From contig NZ_QIBY01000008.1 of assembly GCF_003725335.1 (NCBI RefSeq), positions 1-64,000 of the forward strand: DNA of 64,000 bases, in the 5' to 3' direction. This document shows positions 43,493 to 51,824 of this stretch, one piece after another; the stretch's first letter is position 1, and each line of letters begins with the position of its first letter. Position numbers and translations under genes: made by a program. The stretch is from Parvibacter caecicola. Its GTDB lineage: Bacteria > Actinomycetota > Coriobacteriia > Coriobacteriales > Eggerthellaceae. The notes below the pieces were generated by a model. The model ran no database searches and had not been told where the DNA came from. It saw nothing but the letters and a program-made list of their open reading frames with translations.

Positions 43493-43885
43493 TCACCCCC
43501 TTCTCACGCGCTGCATGATGTACTCTTCGGTCTCGTCCGCCGCCGGGGCGATGTGGGGCCGCGCCGGCTTGCGCTTCCCGGTGTCGCGCCCCATGAAGAA
43601 CTGGCGGTAGCCGTTCTCGATGAGGTGCGTGAGGTGCGGTTTGAGCTTGTTGTGGACGCGGATGTAGAACCCGGTCCCCCCGGCGTCCTCCTCCGACCAC
43701 GCCCAGCCGCGCGCGTACCTCCCGGTGCGCTTCGGCGACTTCGCCCGCACGGCCTTCACCGCGAACCTGCCGGCGTCCTTGACTATCTCCACAACGTCCG
43801 CCCTGGCCTTGCCGGCGAACTCCTCCACGTAGCGCTCCATCTCGGCATGGAGCTCCACGGCGCCGTCCACCGTCTTAGTCTCCAT
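43493..43885 (-). CDS. HK97 gp10-like head-tail connector
   Basis: 130-residue protein with the family pattern AGRFAVKAVRAKSPKRTGRYARGW, then HLIENGYRQF and a basic C-terminus. HK97 gp10-type proteins sit at the head-tail interface. Overlaps its upstream neighbour by 11 bases. Confidence 0.85.
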   Translation of the reverse strand: METKTVDGAVELHAEMERYVEEFAGKARADVVEIVKDAGRFAVKAVRAKSPKRTGRYARGWAWSEEDAGGTGFYIRVHNKLKPHLTHLIENGYRQFFMGRDTGKRKPARPHIAPAADETEEYIMQRVRRG

Positions 43886-44228
43886 AGGGCACCGCCCCGC
43901 TCCTCTTCCGCGAGGCGCGGATGAGCACCTCGGAGTCGCGCCCTCCCGTCTGCCCCACCGACGCGATGTCGAGCGGCTCCGGGTAGCCGGCCAGGCGCAC
44001 CCGGCAGCGGGACGGGTTGAGGTGGGCGAGCCTGGCGCTGGGCCTGGCGAACAGCTTCACCGTCTCCTGCTCGTTGACGGCGCACGCCTGCCAGTACTCG
44101 GTGCTGCCCATCTCGCGCACCCGCACCCACCCGCGCCACACGGGCTCCTCGGACACGGACACGTTCCCGCAGTCGTCCTGGGACGCCTTCTTCTCCTCGA
44201 TGACGGCGAGCACGTCGTAATCGCTCAT
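43875..44228 (-). CDS. Head closure / head-tail adaptor protein
   Basis: 117-residue protein of the SPP1 gp16 kind: DCGNVSVSEEPVWRGWVRVREM, LARPSARLAHLNPSRCRVRLAG and a C-terminal IASVGQTGGRDSEVLI. It stops the packaged DNA from leaking out. Position between gp6-like and gp10-like genes supports the call. Confidence 0.8.
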   Translation of the reverse strand: MSDYDVLAVIEEKKASQDDCGNVSVSEEPVWRGWVRVREMGSTEYWQACAVNEQETVKLFARPSARLAHLNPSRCRVRLAGYPEPLDIASVGQTGGRDSEVLIRASRKRSGAVPYGD

Positions 44229-44240
44229 GGTGGTCGCCTC

Positions 44241-44555
44241 CTAGATGAGGTTGAAGTCGAACGAGGACATGACGGCCTCCACCGTGCGGTTGGAGTGGGC
44301 GCGGCCCTCCATGTCGCGGTTGTCGAACATGTCCCGCGCCACCGCCAGCACCGCTATGGCGATGGACGGGTGCGCCGACATGGTCTGCTCGTCTATGCCG
44401 TAGGCCTCTCTCACGTGGTCGTAGGCGGCCGCCCGGCACGCCCTCGCGAAGTCGAGCGACGCGGGCTCCTCGTATTCGGGGTCAATGCGGAAATGGTCGA
44501 ACAGCAGCTCATCGGGGATGTCGGCGGCGTCGAGCTCCCCCAGCTGCGCTGCCAT
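44241..44555 (-). CDS. Head-tail connector (gp6-like)
   Basis: 104-residue protein with helices typical of the gp6/gp15 connectors (LDFARACRAAAYDHVREAYGID; HPSIAIAVLAVARDMFDNRDM). It sits under the portal. Directly follows the major capsid gene by 10 bases. Confidence 0.85.
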   Translation of the reverse strand: MAAQLGELDAADIPDELLFDHFRIDPEYEEPASLDFARACRAAAYDHVREAYGIDEQTMSAHPSIAIAVLAVARDMFDNRDMEGRAHSNRTVEAVMSSFDFNLI

Positions 44556-44565
44556 CGGCGGCCCC

Positions 44566-45726
44566 CTATTCGGAAGCGCCGGGCTTGGCGGCGGTGCCCA
44601 TCTTCAGGCAGGAGATGGCCTGCTTGTCCACCACTGCGGCGTCGACCTCCATCCAGCAGACGGCGCCGAGGGCGTGCTGCAGGGCGAACTTCTCGCGCAG
44701 CATCTCCACCGCGGGCTCTTCGGCGAACTTCACGGCCAGGCCCTTCATGTTGCCGTAGTAGACGACCTTCTTGCCGGACGCGGGGGCCGCCATGTTGTCC
44801 GACACGTACACGGGCTTGCCGAGCAGGACCTTGCCCCAGGGGGCGGTCACGTCGTCCAGCAGGTACTTGCGGCCCATCTTGTCCTCCAACTTGCGGATCA
44901 TGCTGCGGGTGGCGCTGTTCATGATCCAAATCGCGCCGTTCTGCAGGGCGTCCGGCACCGCGTCCTGGGTGTCGATGAGCTCGTCAATGGTGATCTCGTC
45001 CTTGTAGTTGGTGGTGACCACCTGGGTCACGCCGGAAAGGCCGGCGATTTTGCCGGCGGTGCCGTTGAGCAGCTCGCCCTCGATCCAACGGGCGGCCTTC
45101 TCGGCGATGTCGGCCACCACGAAGGACACCAGCGCCAGGTCGGAGTTGTTCAGCATGGAGCGGGACACCTTGCACAGCGCGCCGGCCAGGAAGCCCTTGA
45201 GCGACACCTGGATGAACTGGCCGGCGCCGCTCACCAGGTCCTCGAACTCGGTGGCGTAGGCGACGGCGGTGGAGGAGGTCTTCTCGTCGTAGACGGGCAC
45301 CACCAGCTCGCCCTTCACGTTGTAGCGCTGGGCGTTCTGCAGGATGGGCGACACGTCGTAGATCTGCTTCACGATCTTGGCCGCAATGGTCTTGGGGATG
45401 ACGGCGCCCTCCGTCCCGGCCTCCAGGTTGGTGGCGGCGCGCAGCTCGTTGGAGCGGCCGCGGATGTAAGAGGCGAAGGCCCGCACCTCGGCGGCCTCGG
45501 TGTCCTCGGCGCGGTTCTCTCCGCCGCCCTCGCCCACCTCGATGGCCTCCAGGCTGTTCTGCAGGCGCTCGATGGTGGCGTCCATGGCGCGGACTTCCGC
45601 CTCCAAGGCCTCCAGCTGGGCGTTCTCCTCCTCGGTGAAGGCGCGGGTCTCCGCGATGGCCTTGCCGTTGATGGCCTCCATCTCGGCGACCTTATCGTTG
45701 CGCTTCTCAATCATCTTCTTGTACAT
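44566..45726 (-). CDS. Major capsid protein (HK97 fold)
   Basis: 386-residue precursor with an N-terminal helical delta domain (residues 1-~100, MIEKRNDKVAEMEAINGK... AIEVGEGGGENR) that the protease would remove, then the HK97 fold (ATNLEAGTEGAVIPKTIAAKIV; LSGVTQVVTTNYK; DDVTAPWGKVLLGKPVYVSDNM). Separated from the protease gene by an intergenic hairpin that may thin upstream transcripts or mark a processing point. Confidence 0.93.
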   Translation of the reverse strand: MYKKMIEKRNDKVAEMEAINGKAIAETRAFTEEENAQLEALEAEVRAMDATIERLQNSLEAIEVGEGGGENRAEDTEAAEVRAFASYIRGRSNELRAATNLEAGTEGAVIPKTIAAKIVKQIYDVSPILQNAQRYNVKGELVVPVYDEKTSSTAVAYATEFEDLVSGAGQFIQVSLKGFLAGALCKVSRSMLNNSDLALVSFVVADIAEKAARWIEGELLNGTAGKIAGLSGVTQVVTTNYKDEITIDELIDTQDAVPDALQNGAIWIMNSATRSMIRKLEDKMGRKYLLDDVTAPWGKVLLGKPVYVSDNMAAPASGKKVVYYGNMKGLAVKFAEEPAVEMLREKFALQHALGAVCWMEVDAAVVDKQAISCLKMGTAAKPGASE

Positions 45727-45752
45727 TCTTTCTCCTTTTCAGGTCGTTTCCG

Positions 45753-45779
45753 GGCATAAAAAAACCGCCCTCCCGGGCG
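45753..45779 (-). terminator. Attenuator or terminator before the major capsid gene
   Basis: GCCGCCCG and GGGCGGTTTTTT on the minus strand: a stem of about 8 bp with a run of at least six T's. It is in the middle of the late operon, between protease and capsid, so probably partial; a new promoter upstream of the capsid gene is possible but not clear to me. Confidence 0.7.
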
Positions 45780-45801
45780 GCCTGCCTCTTGCCATCGCCG
45801 T

Positions 45802-46386
45802 TTACTTTCTGAGCGCGGCGATTCGCTCCTCCCACGCGGGGTCGGGCCCCTTCGGGCGCAGGTCGTGCACCTTCACCCCGCCGGCCTCCATGGCCCTGAA
45901 GCACACATCGTCCCCCTCGGCCCGCGTGAACACGCTAGTGGCCTCGTAGCAGGGGGTCATGCCGTCGGAAATCACGGACACCTCCGACAGGACCAGGTCA
46001 CGCACGGCGCGGTGCGCCACGCCGCCCTCGTCCCGCGTCTCGTCCACGGAGACGGGGCGGAAGCCGAACGACCAGCCGACCAGCTTGCCCTCGGCGGCGA
46101 GCCCTATCACCTCGGAATCGGACACCACGGCGCGGGCGAACAGCCCCACCGGGTCCTCCGAGAGCTCCAGCCCCGCGCCCTCTTCAGCGAGGACGCGGTC
46201 GGCGCGGTGGTTCAAGAGCATCTGACGGCCCTCGTCCCGCTCCAGGGAGCGCCGGAACGCGCCGGGCTCGATGACCTCGACGAACCTCTCCCCGCTCCGC
46301 CTGTCCACGAGCGGCCGGGACTCGCGCCCCACGGCGTTGACGTACCCGCTGATCTCCACGGAGTCGCTTCTAAGCAGCACCTCCAT
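45802..46386 (-). CDS. Prohead protease (HK97 family)
   Basis: 194-residue serine protease of the U35 family. Features include a GAFRRSLE stretch, catalytic His in LLNHRADRVLA, and Ser region LSEVSVISDGM. It trims the capsid delta domain during maturation. Start at 46386 with AAGGGGGTG upstream; it overlaps the portal stop by 17 bases. Confidence 0.9.
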   Translation of the reverse strand: MEVLLRSDSVEISGYVNAVGRESRPLVDRRSGERFVEVIEPGAFRRSLERDEGRQMLLNHRADRVLAEEGAGLELSEDPVGLFARAVVSDSEVIGLAAEGKLVGWSFGFRPVSVDETRDEGGVAHRAVRDLVLSEVSVISDGMTPCYEATSVFTRAEGDDVCFRAMEAGGVKVHDLRPKGPDPAWEERIAALRK

Positions 46387-47677
46387 CGTTATCACCCCCT
46401 TCCGGCGGCTCGTTTCCCGTATCGGTGGAATCGGGGAGGTCGTTGATGTTCACGGCCTTCCCCATGTTGGGGATGATCAGGTCTCCGTTGGCAGGGTCCA
46501 GAAGGACGTCGTTGAGCCCCAGGTTCACGTACCCGATGCCGAGGGGCTCCAGGTTCTCCTCGCGGCGAATCTCGTCCACGGGGCGGCACCCGCTTGCCTT
46601 CTCTATCTGGTGAATCTGCCACCGCTCCAGGGCGTTGCCCTTGGTCAGCTCCTGAAGGTCGAATTTGAAAAAGTGGTCTTCCTTTTCGTTTTCGAGGAGC
46701 ATCTTCTCGTTGAGCGCGGCCTCGAACTGGGAGCAGATGGGGATGATGCAGAACCTGGTGTAGCTCTCGCGGGCCGATTTCGCGGCGCCCTCGGTGCTGC
46801 CGGCCTGGATTATCTGCTCCGGCACGTGGAAGATGCCGCTGATGTCGAGGGAGTTGCCCTTCTTCAGCTCGCTTATCTGCATCTCCGTGGACGTTGCGGA
46901 GGCTTCTTTGAACACCACGCCGTCGTTGAGGACGAGCGCCCGGCTGCCGCCGGACGTCACGAAGCGCGCCCAGGCCTCCCTCAGCGCGTTCATGGCCTTC
47001 TTTCCCAGCCGTTTTGTCGACTGGAGGAAACCCGGCCTGAACCCGCCGCTGCCTATCATCGTTCGCTCGTAGAGCATCGTGTGGTAGGCCACGGACAGGG
47101 CGGCCGCGTTCTGCGTCACCACCGAACTGCCGGTCACCCCGTCCCGTGACGCCCGCAGCACGTGCACCATGCGGGACGGGTGGATGGTCATGCCGCCGGC
47201 GTAGTAGACCTTCTCCTTGAACACGACGGCGTCCGCGCCGGCGATGTTGCAGGCGCACGAGTCGGAGCGGATGTAGCGCAGCGTCTTGATGCGGTTCTTT
47301 CGCGAGTACATGTCGAGGTAGATGTGGCCGCCGTTGTCGGACATGAGGAAGTCCTCGGTCACCGCGTACTTCATGTCGGGGCCGGTCATGGTGTCGCCGG
47401 TCTCGCCGTTGAGCATGCGGCACCGGTAATCGCCCACGACCTCCTCCACGGAGCCGTCCGCGCGCGTCCTGTAAAGGCGCACCGGCAGCGCCGCCATGGT
47501 GCCGGCGATGATGCCCACGCAGGTCGAGACGCTGGGGATGGCCATGGCCTCGTCCCGCGTGACGGCCAGGGACGGGTCCGGCATGAAGGACACCAGGTCG
47601 TCTGCGCTCAGCTCGTTGTCCTCCGCCTGCGCCTCCTCGGCGCGCTTCTCCGCGGAGAGCATGTCGAAAAATCCCAT
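46370..47677 (-). CDS. Portal protein (HK97 family)
   Basis: 435-residue portal forming the dodecameric ring at one capsid vertex. Stretches include IPSVSTCVGIIAGTMAALPVRLYR at the N-terminus, FKEASATSTEMQISELKKGNSLDIS...IFHVPEQII in the stem, and ARESYTRFCIIPICSQFEAALNEKML. It follows the large terminase after 9 bases. Confidence 0.93.
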   Translation of the reverse strand: MGFFDMLSAEKRAEEAQAEDNELSADDLVSFMPDPSLAVTRDEAMAIPSVSTCVGIIAGTMAALPVRLYRTRADGSVEEVVGDYRCRMLNGETGDTMTGPDMKYAVTEDFLMSDNGGHIYLDMYSRKNRIKTLRYIRSDSCACNIAGADAVVFKEKVYYAGGMTIHPSRMVHVLRASRDGVTGSSVVTQNAAALSVAYHTMLYERTMIGSGGFRPGFLQSTKRLGKKAMNALREAWARFVTSGGSRALVLNDGVVFKEASATSTEMQISELKKGNSLDISGIFHVPEQIIQAGSTEGAAKSARESYTRFCIIPICSQFEAALNEKMLLENEKEDHFFKFDLQELTKGNALERWQIHQIEKASGCRPVDEIRREENLEPLGIGYVNLGLNDVLLDPANGDLIIPNMGKAVNINDLPDSTDTGNEPPEGGDNDGGAA

Positions 47678-47686
47678 CCGTACCTC

Positions 47687-49384
47687 CTAGCACTGGACGA
47701 TGAAGTCGCCCTCGCCGTCTATCTCGTCCTGCTGCAGCAGGCACACGGCGTTAAGGAGCGCGGCCACCATGTCGATTTTGCCGCTCGACTTCTTCTTGTT
47801 GATGTAGCGGTTGAGGTTGGTGTCGTAGGTGCACTTCGCGTTGGCGAAGTTGGCCACCAGCAGGTCGTTGCGCCCGAAGCGGAACGTCCCGCCCTCCACG
47901 GCCTCCGCCACGAGCTTCGTGGGGGCGTGCAGCACGCTGGAGTGCTGCTGAACCTCGATGCACTCGATGCCGAGGGCGTCCCATTTCTGCGCGGAGCTAC
48001 GGCAGTTGTAGCGGTCGAAGCCCAGCTTCACCACCTCGCACCCCTCGCGCCGCTCCGTCTCCGAGACGTACTCCTCGATGTCGGCGTAGCTGACCACCAT
48101 GTCCCCGCAGGGCACGCACCAGCCGTTCTCCGTCATGAGCCGGTAGTCGACCTTCTCCAGCTTCGACTTGTCGTCTATGCGGTCCGCCGGGAAGAAGGCG
48201 CACGATTTCGCGCACAGCCGCCCTTCGGAATCCCTCCACGCGAGGGACACGGCGCAGTTGTCCGACGTCATGGCCAGGTCCACGCCGACGTAGACGCGCT
48301 CCCCGCGGGGAGACACGTTCGCCTCCTGGCACTTCTTCAGCTTGTCGATGCTCACGTACGACTCGGTGCCGATGCCCTGGTAGCAGATGTTGCAGTGCTT
48401 CGTGAGGAAGTTCTCGCGCAGGTGCTCGTTGGCCATGGCCTTGGCGCGCTTGGAACCGAGGGCGTCCCACACCTTCTCGATTTCCAGCGCGAGGGGGTTG
48501 CCCTGCGCCATCACCGCGTCGTCGGTCATCCACTTGTCCGGCTCGTCCGGCTCGTAGAGCAGCGAGAAGGTGCGGTCGTCGTCTATCACGCCGTCCAGCA
48601 CCTGCTTGGCAATCTCGACCTCGTCCTCCAGCGGGTTGCTGGAGGTGGGGTACTTGGTCGAGATGCAGAAACCGAGGGGGTTGCGCACCAGCAGCTGGCC
48701 GGAGCGCATGGCCTCGATGGGGTAGTTCGTGGAAAGGGCGCCTATCTCGTCGGCAAGGAACACGTTCGGCTCCTTGCCGTCCATGCGGTTGGTCGAGTAG
48801 TTCAGCGGGCGGTACTCGGTGTTCATCTTCTCGGAGCGGATCCAGTCGCGCCGGTTCACCAGGTCGCCCTGCAGCGCCTTCTCGTTCACCGAGATGAGCG
48901 GGTCGAGGGCCTTCTTTATCTCGCGGGCGAGGTCGCCGTCCGGCGCCACCGAGAAGAACCGGCTCCACGGCGGCTCGAAGTAGAAAAGCAGGATGAGCAG
49001 CACCGCCACGATGAACGTCTTGCCGTTCTTGCGGCAGATTTCCAGAAGCGCCGTCTCGTACCTGCGCTTCGTGGGGTCGTCGCGGTGCACGGCGCACATG
49101 AGGGCCGCGATTATGAGCCACTGGAAGCCCGCCAGCGCCTCCGCTATGGGGCGCCCGCGCCTGGGCCCCTTGGCCATGACCAGCACGGAGAGGACGTTCC
49201 CGATGCGGGCGAGCTTCCCCTTGTCGATGACGTACTTCTCGCTGTTGCCGTCCCACATGTCCAGGAACTCGGCGCACTGCTTCCTCACGTACTTCGGGGC
49301 CAGGGAGGCCGGGGCAGCGTCCACGTGGGGCGCCTCCAACGTGCCGGCCACCACGTTCCGCGCGTACTCTTCGGCCGGGTGCAC
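47687..49384 (-). CDS. Terminase large subunit
   Basis: 565-residue packaging motor and nuclease of the P27/Terminase_1 type. ATPase: Walker A-like ICRKNGKTFIVAVL and Walker B FLADEIG. Nuclease: VGVDLAMTSDN and GKIDMVAALLNA with the conserved Asp residues. GTG start overlaps the small subunit stop by one base (TAGTG). Confidence 0.95.
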   Translation of the reverse strand: MHPAEEYARNVVAGTLEAPHVDAAPASLAPKYVRKQCAEFLDMWDGNSEKYVIDKGKLARIGNVLSVLVMAKGPRRGRPIAEALAGFQWLIIAALMCAVHRDDPTKRRYETALLEICRKNGKTFIVAVLLILLFYFEPPWSRFFSVAPDGDLAREIKKALDPLISVNEKALQGDLVNRRDWIRSEKMNTEYRPLNYSTNRMDGKEPNVFLADEIGALSTNYPIEAMRSGQLLVRNPLGFCISTKYPTSSNPLEDEVEIAKQVLDGVIDDDRTFSLLYEPDEPDKWMTDDAVMAQGNPLALEIEKVWDALGSKRAKAMANEHLRENFLTKHCNICYQGIGTESYVSIDKLKKCQEANVSPRGERVYVGVDLAMTSDNCAVSLAWRDSEGRLCAKSCAFFPADRIDDKSKLEKVDYRLMTENGWCVPCGDMVVSYADIEEYVSETERREGCEVVKLGFDRYNCRSSAQKWDALGIECIEVQQHSSVLHAPTKLVAEAVEGGTFRFGRNDLLVANFANAKCTYDTNLNRYINKKKSSGKIDMVAALLNAVCLLQQDEIDGEGDFIVQC

Positions 49385-49839
49385 TACTCGTCACCCACGA
49401 AGTCGAAGACGGTCGCGGCCTTCTTCACGGCGGACGCGGCGCGGTCGGCGATCTGGGCGCGGGCCGTGCGGCTCATGCCCAGGTCCTTCATGCACCGGGT
49501 CGCGGAGTCCAGCAGGTGCTTGCGCGCCCTGATGACGTCCGCGTCCTCCAGCAGCTGCGGGTTGGCGTCTATCCTCGCGTCCAAAAGGTGCTTTCTGTGC
49601 AGCGAGATGGCCAGTTCCTGCAGCAGCGGCGCGTCCAGGTTGCACAGGGAGTCCGTTGGGAACGCGCCCACGACCGACAGGTACACGCGCCGGCGCTCCT
49701 CGTCCCACTCCGCGGGCGGGTCCAGCTCGTCGGCCGCCCCCAGCTGCGCGAGCTCGACGGCCGCGCGGGTCTCGTTCTCCGCCTTCGTGAGGCCCTTGAC
49801 GGGGCCGTCGGAGCTGACTGATTTCGGCAACCTGGCCAT
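49384..49839 (-). CDS. Terminase small subunit (P27 family)
   Basis: 151-residue DNA-recognition subunit, P27-like, with PPAEWDEERRRVYLSVV and the helical region LQELAISLHRKHLLDARI...LLDSATRCMKDLGMS. Recruits concatemeric DNA to the motor. AAGGAGG precedes the ATG. The packaging start site is likely close by, perhaps in the HNH-terminase region. Confidence 0.88.
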   Translation of the reverse strand: MARLPKSVSSDGPVKGLTKAENETRAAVELAQLGAADELDPPAEWDEERRRVYLSVVGAFPTDSLCNLDAPLLQELAISLHRKHLLDARIDANPQLLEDADVIRARKHLLDSATRCMKDLGMSRTARAQIADRAASAVKKAATVFDFVGDE

Positions 49840-49946
49840 GCGGCGCCTCCTTCGGGGAAAAATTAATTGAAAAGTTCGCGGGCGAGCCCTGGGCGTGCGG
49901 TCTGGAAAAAACGCCCTCGGAAAATCTCGCGATGCCCGGGGGGGAT

Positions 49947-50330
49947 TCACCTGAACCTGGCCCGGTGGGCGGCCATCCACTCCAGGAGCTGCTCCTTGGA
50001 GAAATCGCCCCTGCCCGCCTGCTCGTGGCACCTCTCGCACAGGGTCGCGAGGCGCGCCGCGTCCGTGGCGGACGGGCAGGAGGTCCCTGTTTCCGACAAT
50101 GGGTCGAGATGGTGCACCTGCAGGCGCCTGTCGTTCACGGCTCCGTCCCGCTCCATGCACACCACGCAGGTGTTGCCGTCCAGCGCGCGCACCTCCTCGG
50201 CCGTCCTCTGCCACAGGGCCGAGGAGCGGAAGGCGCGGGCCTCGCTGCGGGCGTAGCGCCTGGGCTTCTCGGGCACGGCGCACGAGCCGAGCGCGTGGAC
50301 GCGCCCGCAGCGCCTGCAGGTTATGAGCAA
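49947..50330 (-). CDS. HNH endonuclease
   Basis: 127-residue protein with an N-terminal CxxC knuckle (ITCRRCGRVHA) and an HNH domain: CVVCMERDG, VHHLDPLSETG, and CERCHEQAG closing the zinc site. HNH proteins next to terminase genes help cut DNA at packaging in many siphophages. TTG start with GGAGGTG upstream; the longer reading frame runs into the repeat region and is not supported. Confidence 0.85.
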   Translation of the reverse strand: MLITCRRCGRVHALGSCAVPEKPRRYARSEARAFRSSALWQRTAEEVRALDGNTCVVCMERDGAVNDRRLQVHHLDPLSETGTSCPSATDAARLATLCERCHEQAGRGDFSKEQLLEWMAAHRARFR

Positions 50331-50470
50331 CGGAGCACCTCCGGGTTGGGCTGGCGGGCGCGGGCAGAGGAAGGGGTGAAGGAGGCCCTGCGCCCATGTA
50401 GACGGCGAGAGCCGCCCCTTCGGACGGCCCCCGCGAACTTCGACGACCCTACCATACATCCCCCGGCGGC

Positions 50471-50580
50471 GGTCGTTTCGGTCGTTTTGGTCTTTTTGGT
50501 CTTTTCAGTCGCTTTTGGTCGAAACGGTCGTTTTGGTCTTTTCGGTCGGAAACGGTCGTTTTGGTCGTTTTGGTCGCCGG
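50471..50580. repeat. Twelve-copy 9-bp tandem repeat tract
   Basis: Twelve consecutive copies of a 9- (twice 10-) base unit, consensus GGTCGTTTT, fill 50471-50580. They lie between the early-operon terminator and the HNH/terminase genes. The unit is T-rich on the plus strand in otherwise GC-rich DNA. It could be a packaging or recombination site, an iteron set, or a protein-binding array for late control. Minus-strand reading gives Pro/Lys/Asp/Arg repeats without a sensible start, so I take it as noncoding. The rest of the 50331-50725 gap holds the terminator and nothing else I can support. Confidence 0.85.
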
Positions 50581-50584
50581 GAAA

Positions 50585-50635
50585 AGAAAAACGGCCTTGG
50601 AGGAACGGCGGTTCTAAGCCCCTCCAAGGCCGTTT
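50585..50635 (-). terminator. Strong terminator of the phage early operon
   Basis: AACGGCCTTGGAGG (50590-50603) pairs with CCTCCAAGGCCGTT (50621-50634), a 14-bp or longer perfect stem; on the minus strand it is followed by TTTTTCTTTTC. It separates the early genes (right) from the packaging genes (left). Confidence 0.92.
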
Positions 50636-50725
50636 CACATTCGATTCAATCAGATACTCGTGTTTTTCCGTTTCGCGTCTCCTAGGGCCATCAGGGCGAT
50701 TCTGACGGCCATTTGCATAGCGCCT

Positions 50726-51211
50726 TTAATCCTCCGCTATGCCCGTGCCGCTCAAAAGGTGCCGCGCGCCGAACGAGTCCACCGCGTCCATCGCGGCCGC
50801 CGCGGTGTCCATCGCGCACGTCTTGGACACGCCCAGGATGCGCGCCGTCGACTCCCAGCTGCGGCCCTCCAGGTAGCGCCAGAACAGCGCGTCCGCGTAG
50901 GACGGCCCCATGGCCTTGGCCAGCCCGGCGTCCCCGGCCGTCCCGTAGAGCATGGCCGCGCACTTCCCCAGCAGCTCCTCGTCCGCCTCCATGCGCTTCC
51001 GGAGCCTGGACTCGTGGTCGATCATCGCCGCCATCCGGCCGCACCCCGTGGGGTCGGAGCTCGTCCCCGAGACCGAGGCCCCCTCGTAGCTCACGCCGGA
51101 CAGCCCCTTGGCCACCTTTATGGTCGCCAGCTGCCTGGCTATGGAGTCGCGGTCGAGCGCGGCCGCCCTCGCCGCCTCGAACAGCTCCGCCGCGCAGGAG
51201 TAGACCGCCAT
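50726..51211 (-). CDS. Phage sigma-like / ArpU-type late regulator
   Basis: 161-residue protein with a sigma-70 region-4-like HTH near the end (ALFWRYLEGRSWESTARILGVSKTCAMDTAAAAMDAVDSFG). Proteins of this type at the end of the early operon, just before HNH and terminase, are often late-gene activators (ArpU, RinA). It overlaps the preceding stop by one base (TGATG). Role is inference from fold and position. Confidence 0.75.
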   Translation of the reverse strand: MAVYSCAAELFEAARAAALDRDSIARQLATIKVAKGLSGVSYEGASVSGTSSDPTGCGRMAAMIDHESRLRKRMEADEELLGKCAAMLYGTAGDAGLAKAMGPSYADALFWRYLEGRSWESTARILGVSKTCAMDTAAAAMDAVDSFGARHLLSGTGIAED

Positions 51212-51534
51212 CAGCGGCCCTCCCCCGCGTAGGGCACGCCGCCCAGGAGCGACTGGACCAGCTTCGCGTGCTCCGATGCCCGGAGAGGGTCGCCCGGCCT
51301 TCCAGTGCCCGTCCAGTACGCCGACTCGGCGAACCGCTCCGACAGCCCGCCCTCCGGCCTCTGCACTCCCGTCATGGTCATGGCTATGTCGCAGAAGCGC
51401 ACGTAGTCATCGCTGCCCTCCTCCATGCTGTCGACGAAGCCGCACAGCAGCACCTTGAGCGCCGCCTTGTCCGCCACCACGGTCCCGGGGTACTTCGTCT
51501 CCAGTTTTTTACCGTTCCTTCTCGAAGCGGCCAT
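51211..51534 (-). CDS. Hypothetical phage protein
   Basis: 107 residues, basic N-terminus (MAASRRNGKKLETKYPG) then helical DKAALKVLLCGFVDSMEEGSDDYVRFCDIAM. No family recognised. AAGGAGG precedes the ATG at 51534. Coupled to the sigma-like gene after it, so perhaps a partner in late control. Confidence 0.7.
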   Translation of the reverse strand: MAASRRNGKKLETKYPGTVVADKAALKVLLCGFVDSMEEGSDDYVRFCDIAMTMTGVQRPEGGLSERFAESAYWTGTGRPGDPLRASEHAKLVQSLLGGVPYAGEGR

Positions 51535-51607
51535 TCTTCCTCCTTTTCCCGATTGGGGCATATTCTACACGTGTGGATTTTCTTTTTCAGGGGACATAGG
51601 GACACTG

Positions 51608-51824
51608 GCGGGGGTGCGGTGCGGACTGTAGTCCTGCGCGACACAAGGGAGGCGCGCCCTTGGCGCCTCCCGTGTCCGCACTGCACCCCCCGGTGTGGGG
51701 TATTTTCCTTATCCCTTTAGGGATAGGGTTTACACCCCCCTCCCCGTATGAACCCTATATAAGACTCATACCCCCTTTTTTCATACCCCAGGGTATGAAG
51801 CTGGTTTTATACCCCTCATACCCC
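51608..51824. other. Possible phage replication origin or control region: nested dyads and CATACCCC iterons
   Basis: The gap between the primase/helicase and the late-control genes (51535-51815) has no ORF. It holds a large imperfect dyad (51611-51626 with 51674-51689, 15 of 16 pairs), a nested 9-bp stem (51647-51655 with 51663-51671), TATCCC-TTTA-GGGATA (51710-51725), and several CATACCCC motifs (51767, 51782, 51817, plus an inverted copy: TCATACCC-CA-GGGTATGA, 51781-51798). Iterons and hairpins next to a replication protein suggest an origin or an operator for that protein. The hairpin may also end the helicase gene. Confidence 0.5.

Noticed and set aside
50471-50580. CRISPR array
   Set aside because: Units are contiguous 9-mers without spacers, and no cas genes are present in the window.
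50321-50638. Minus-strand frame across the 9-bp tandem repeat (Asp/Arg/Pro/Lys repeats)
   Set aside because: The repeat unit is a multiple of three, so the frame stays open automatically; it runs across the early terminator hairpin, has no ribosome site and overlaps the HNH gene.
51704-51715. Fourth inversion site (TTCCTTATCCC)
   Set aside because: Eleven bases match the core, but the ends differ and the copy is part of its own TATCCC-TTTA-GGGATA dyad in a noncoding region 17 kb away; probably chance.
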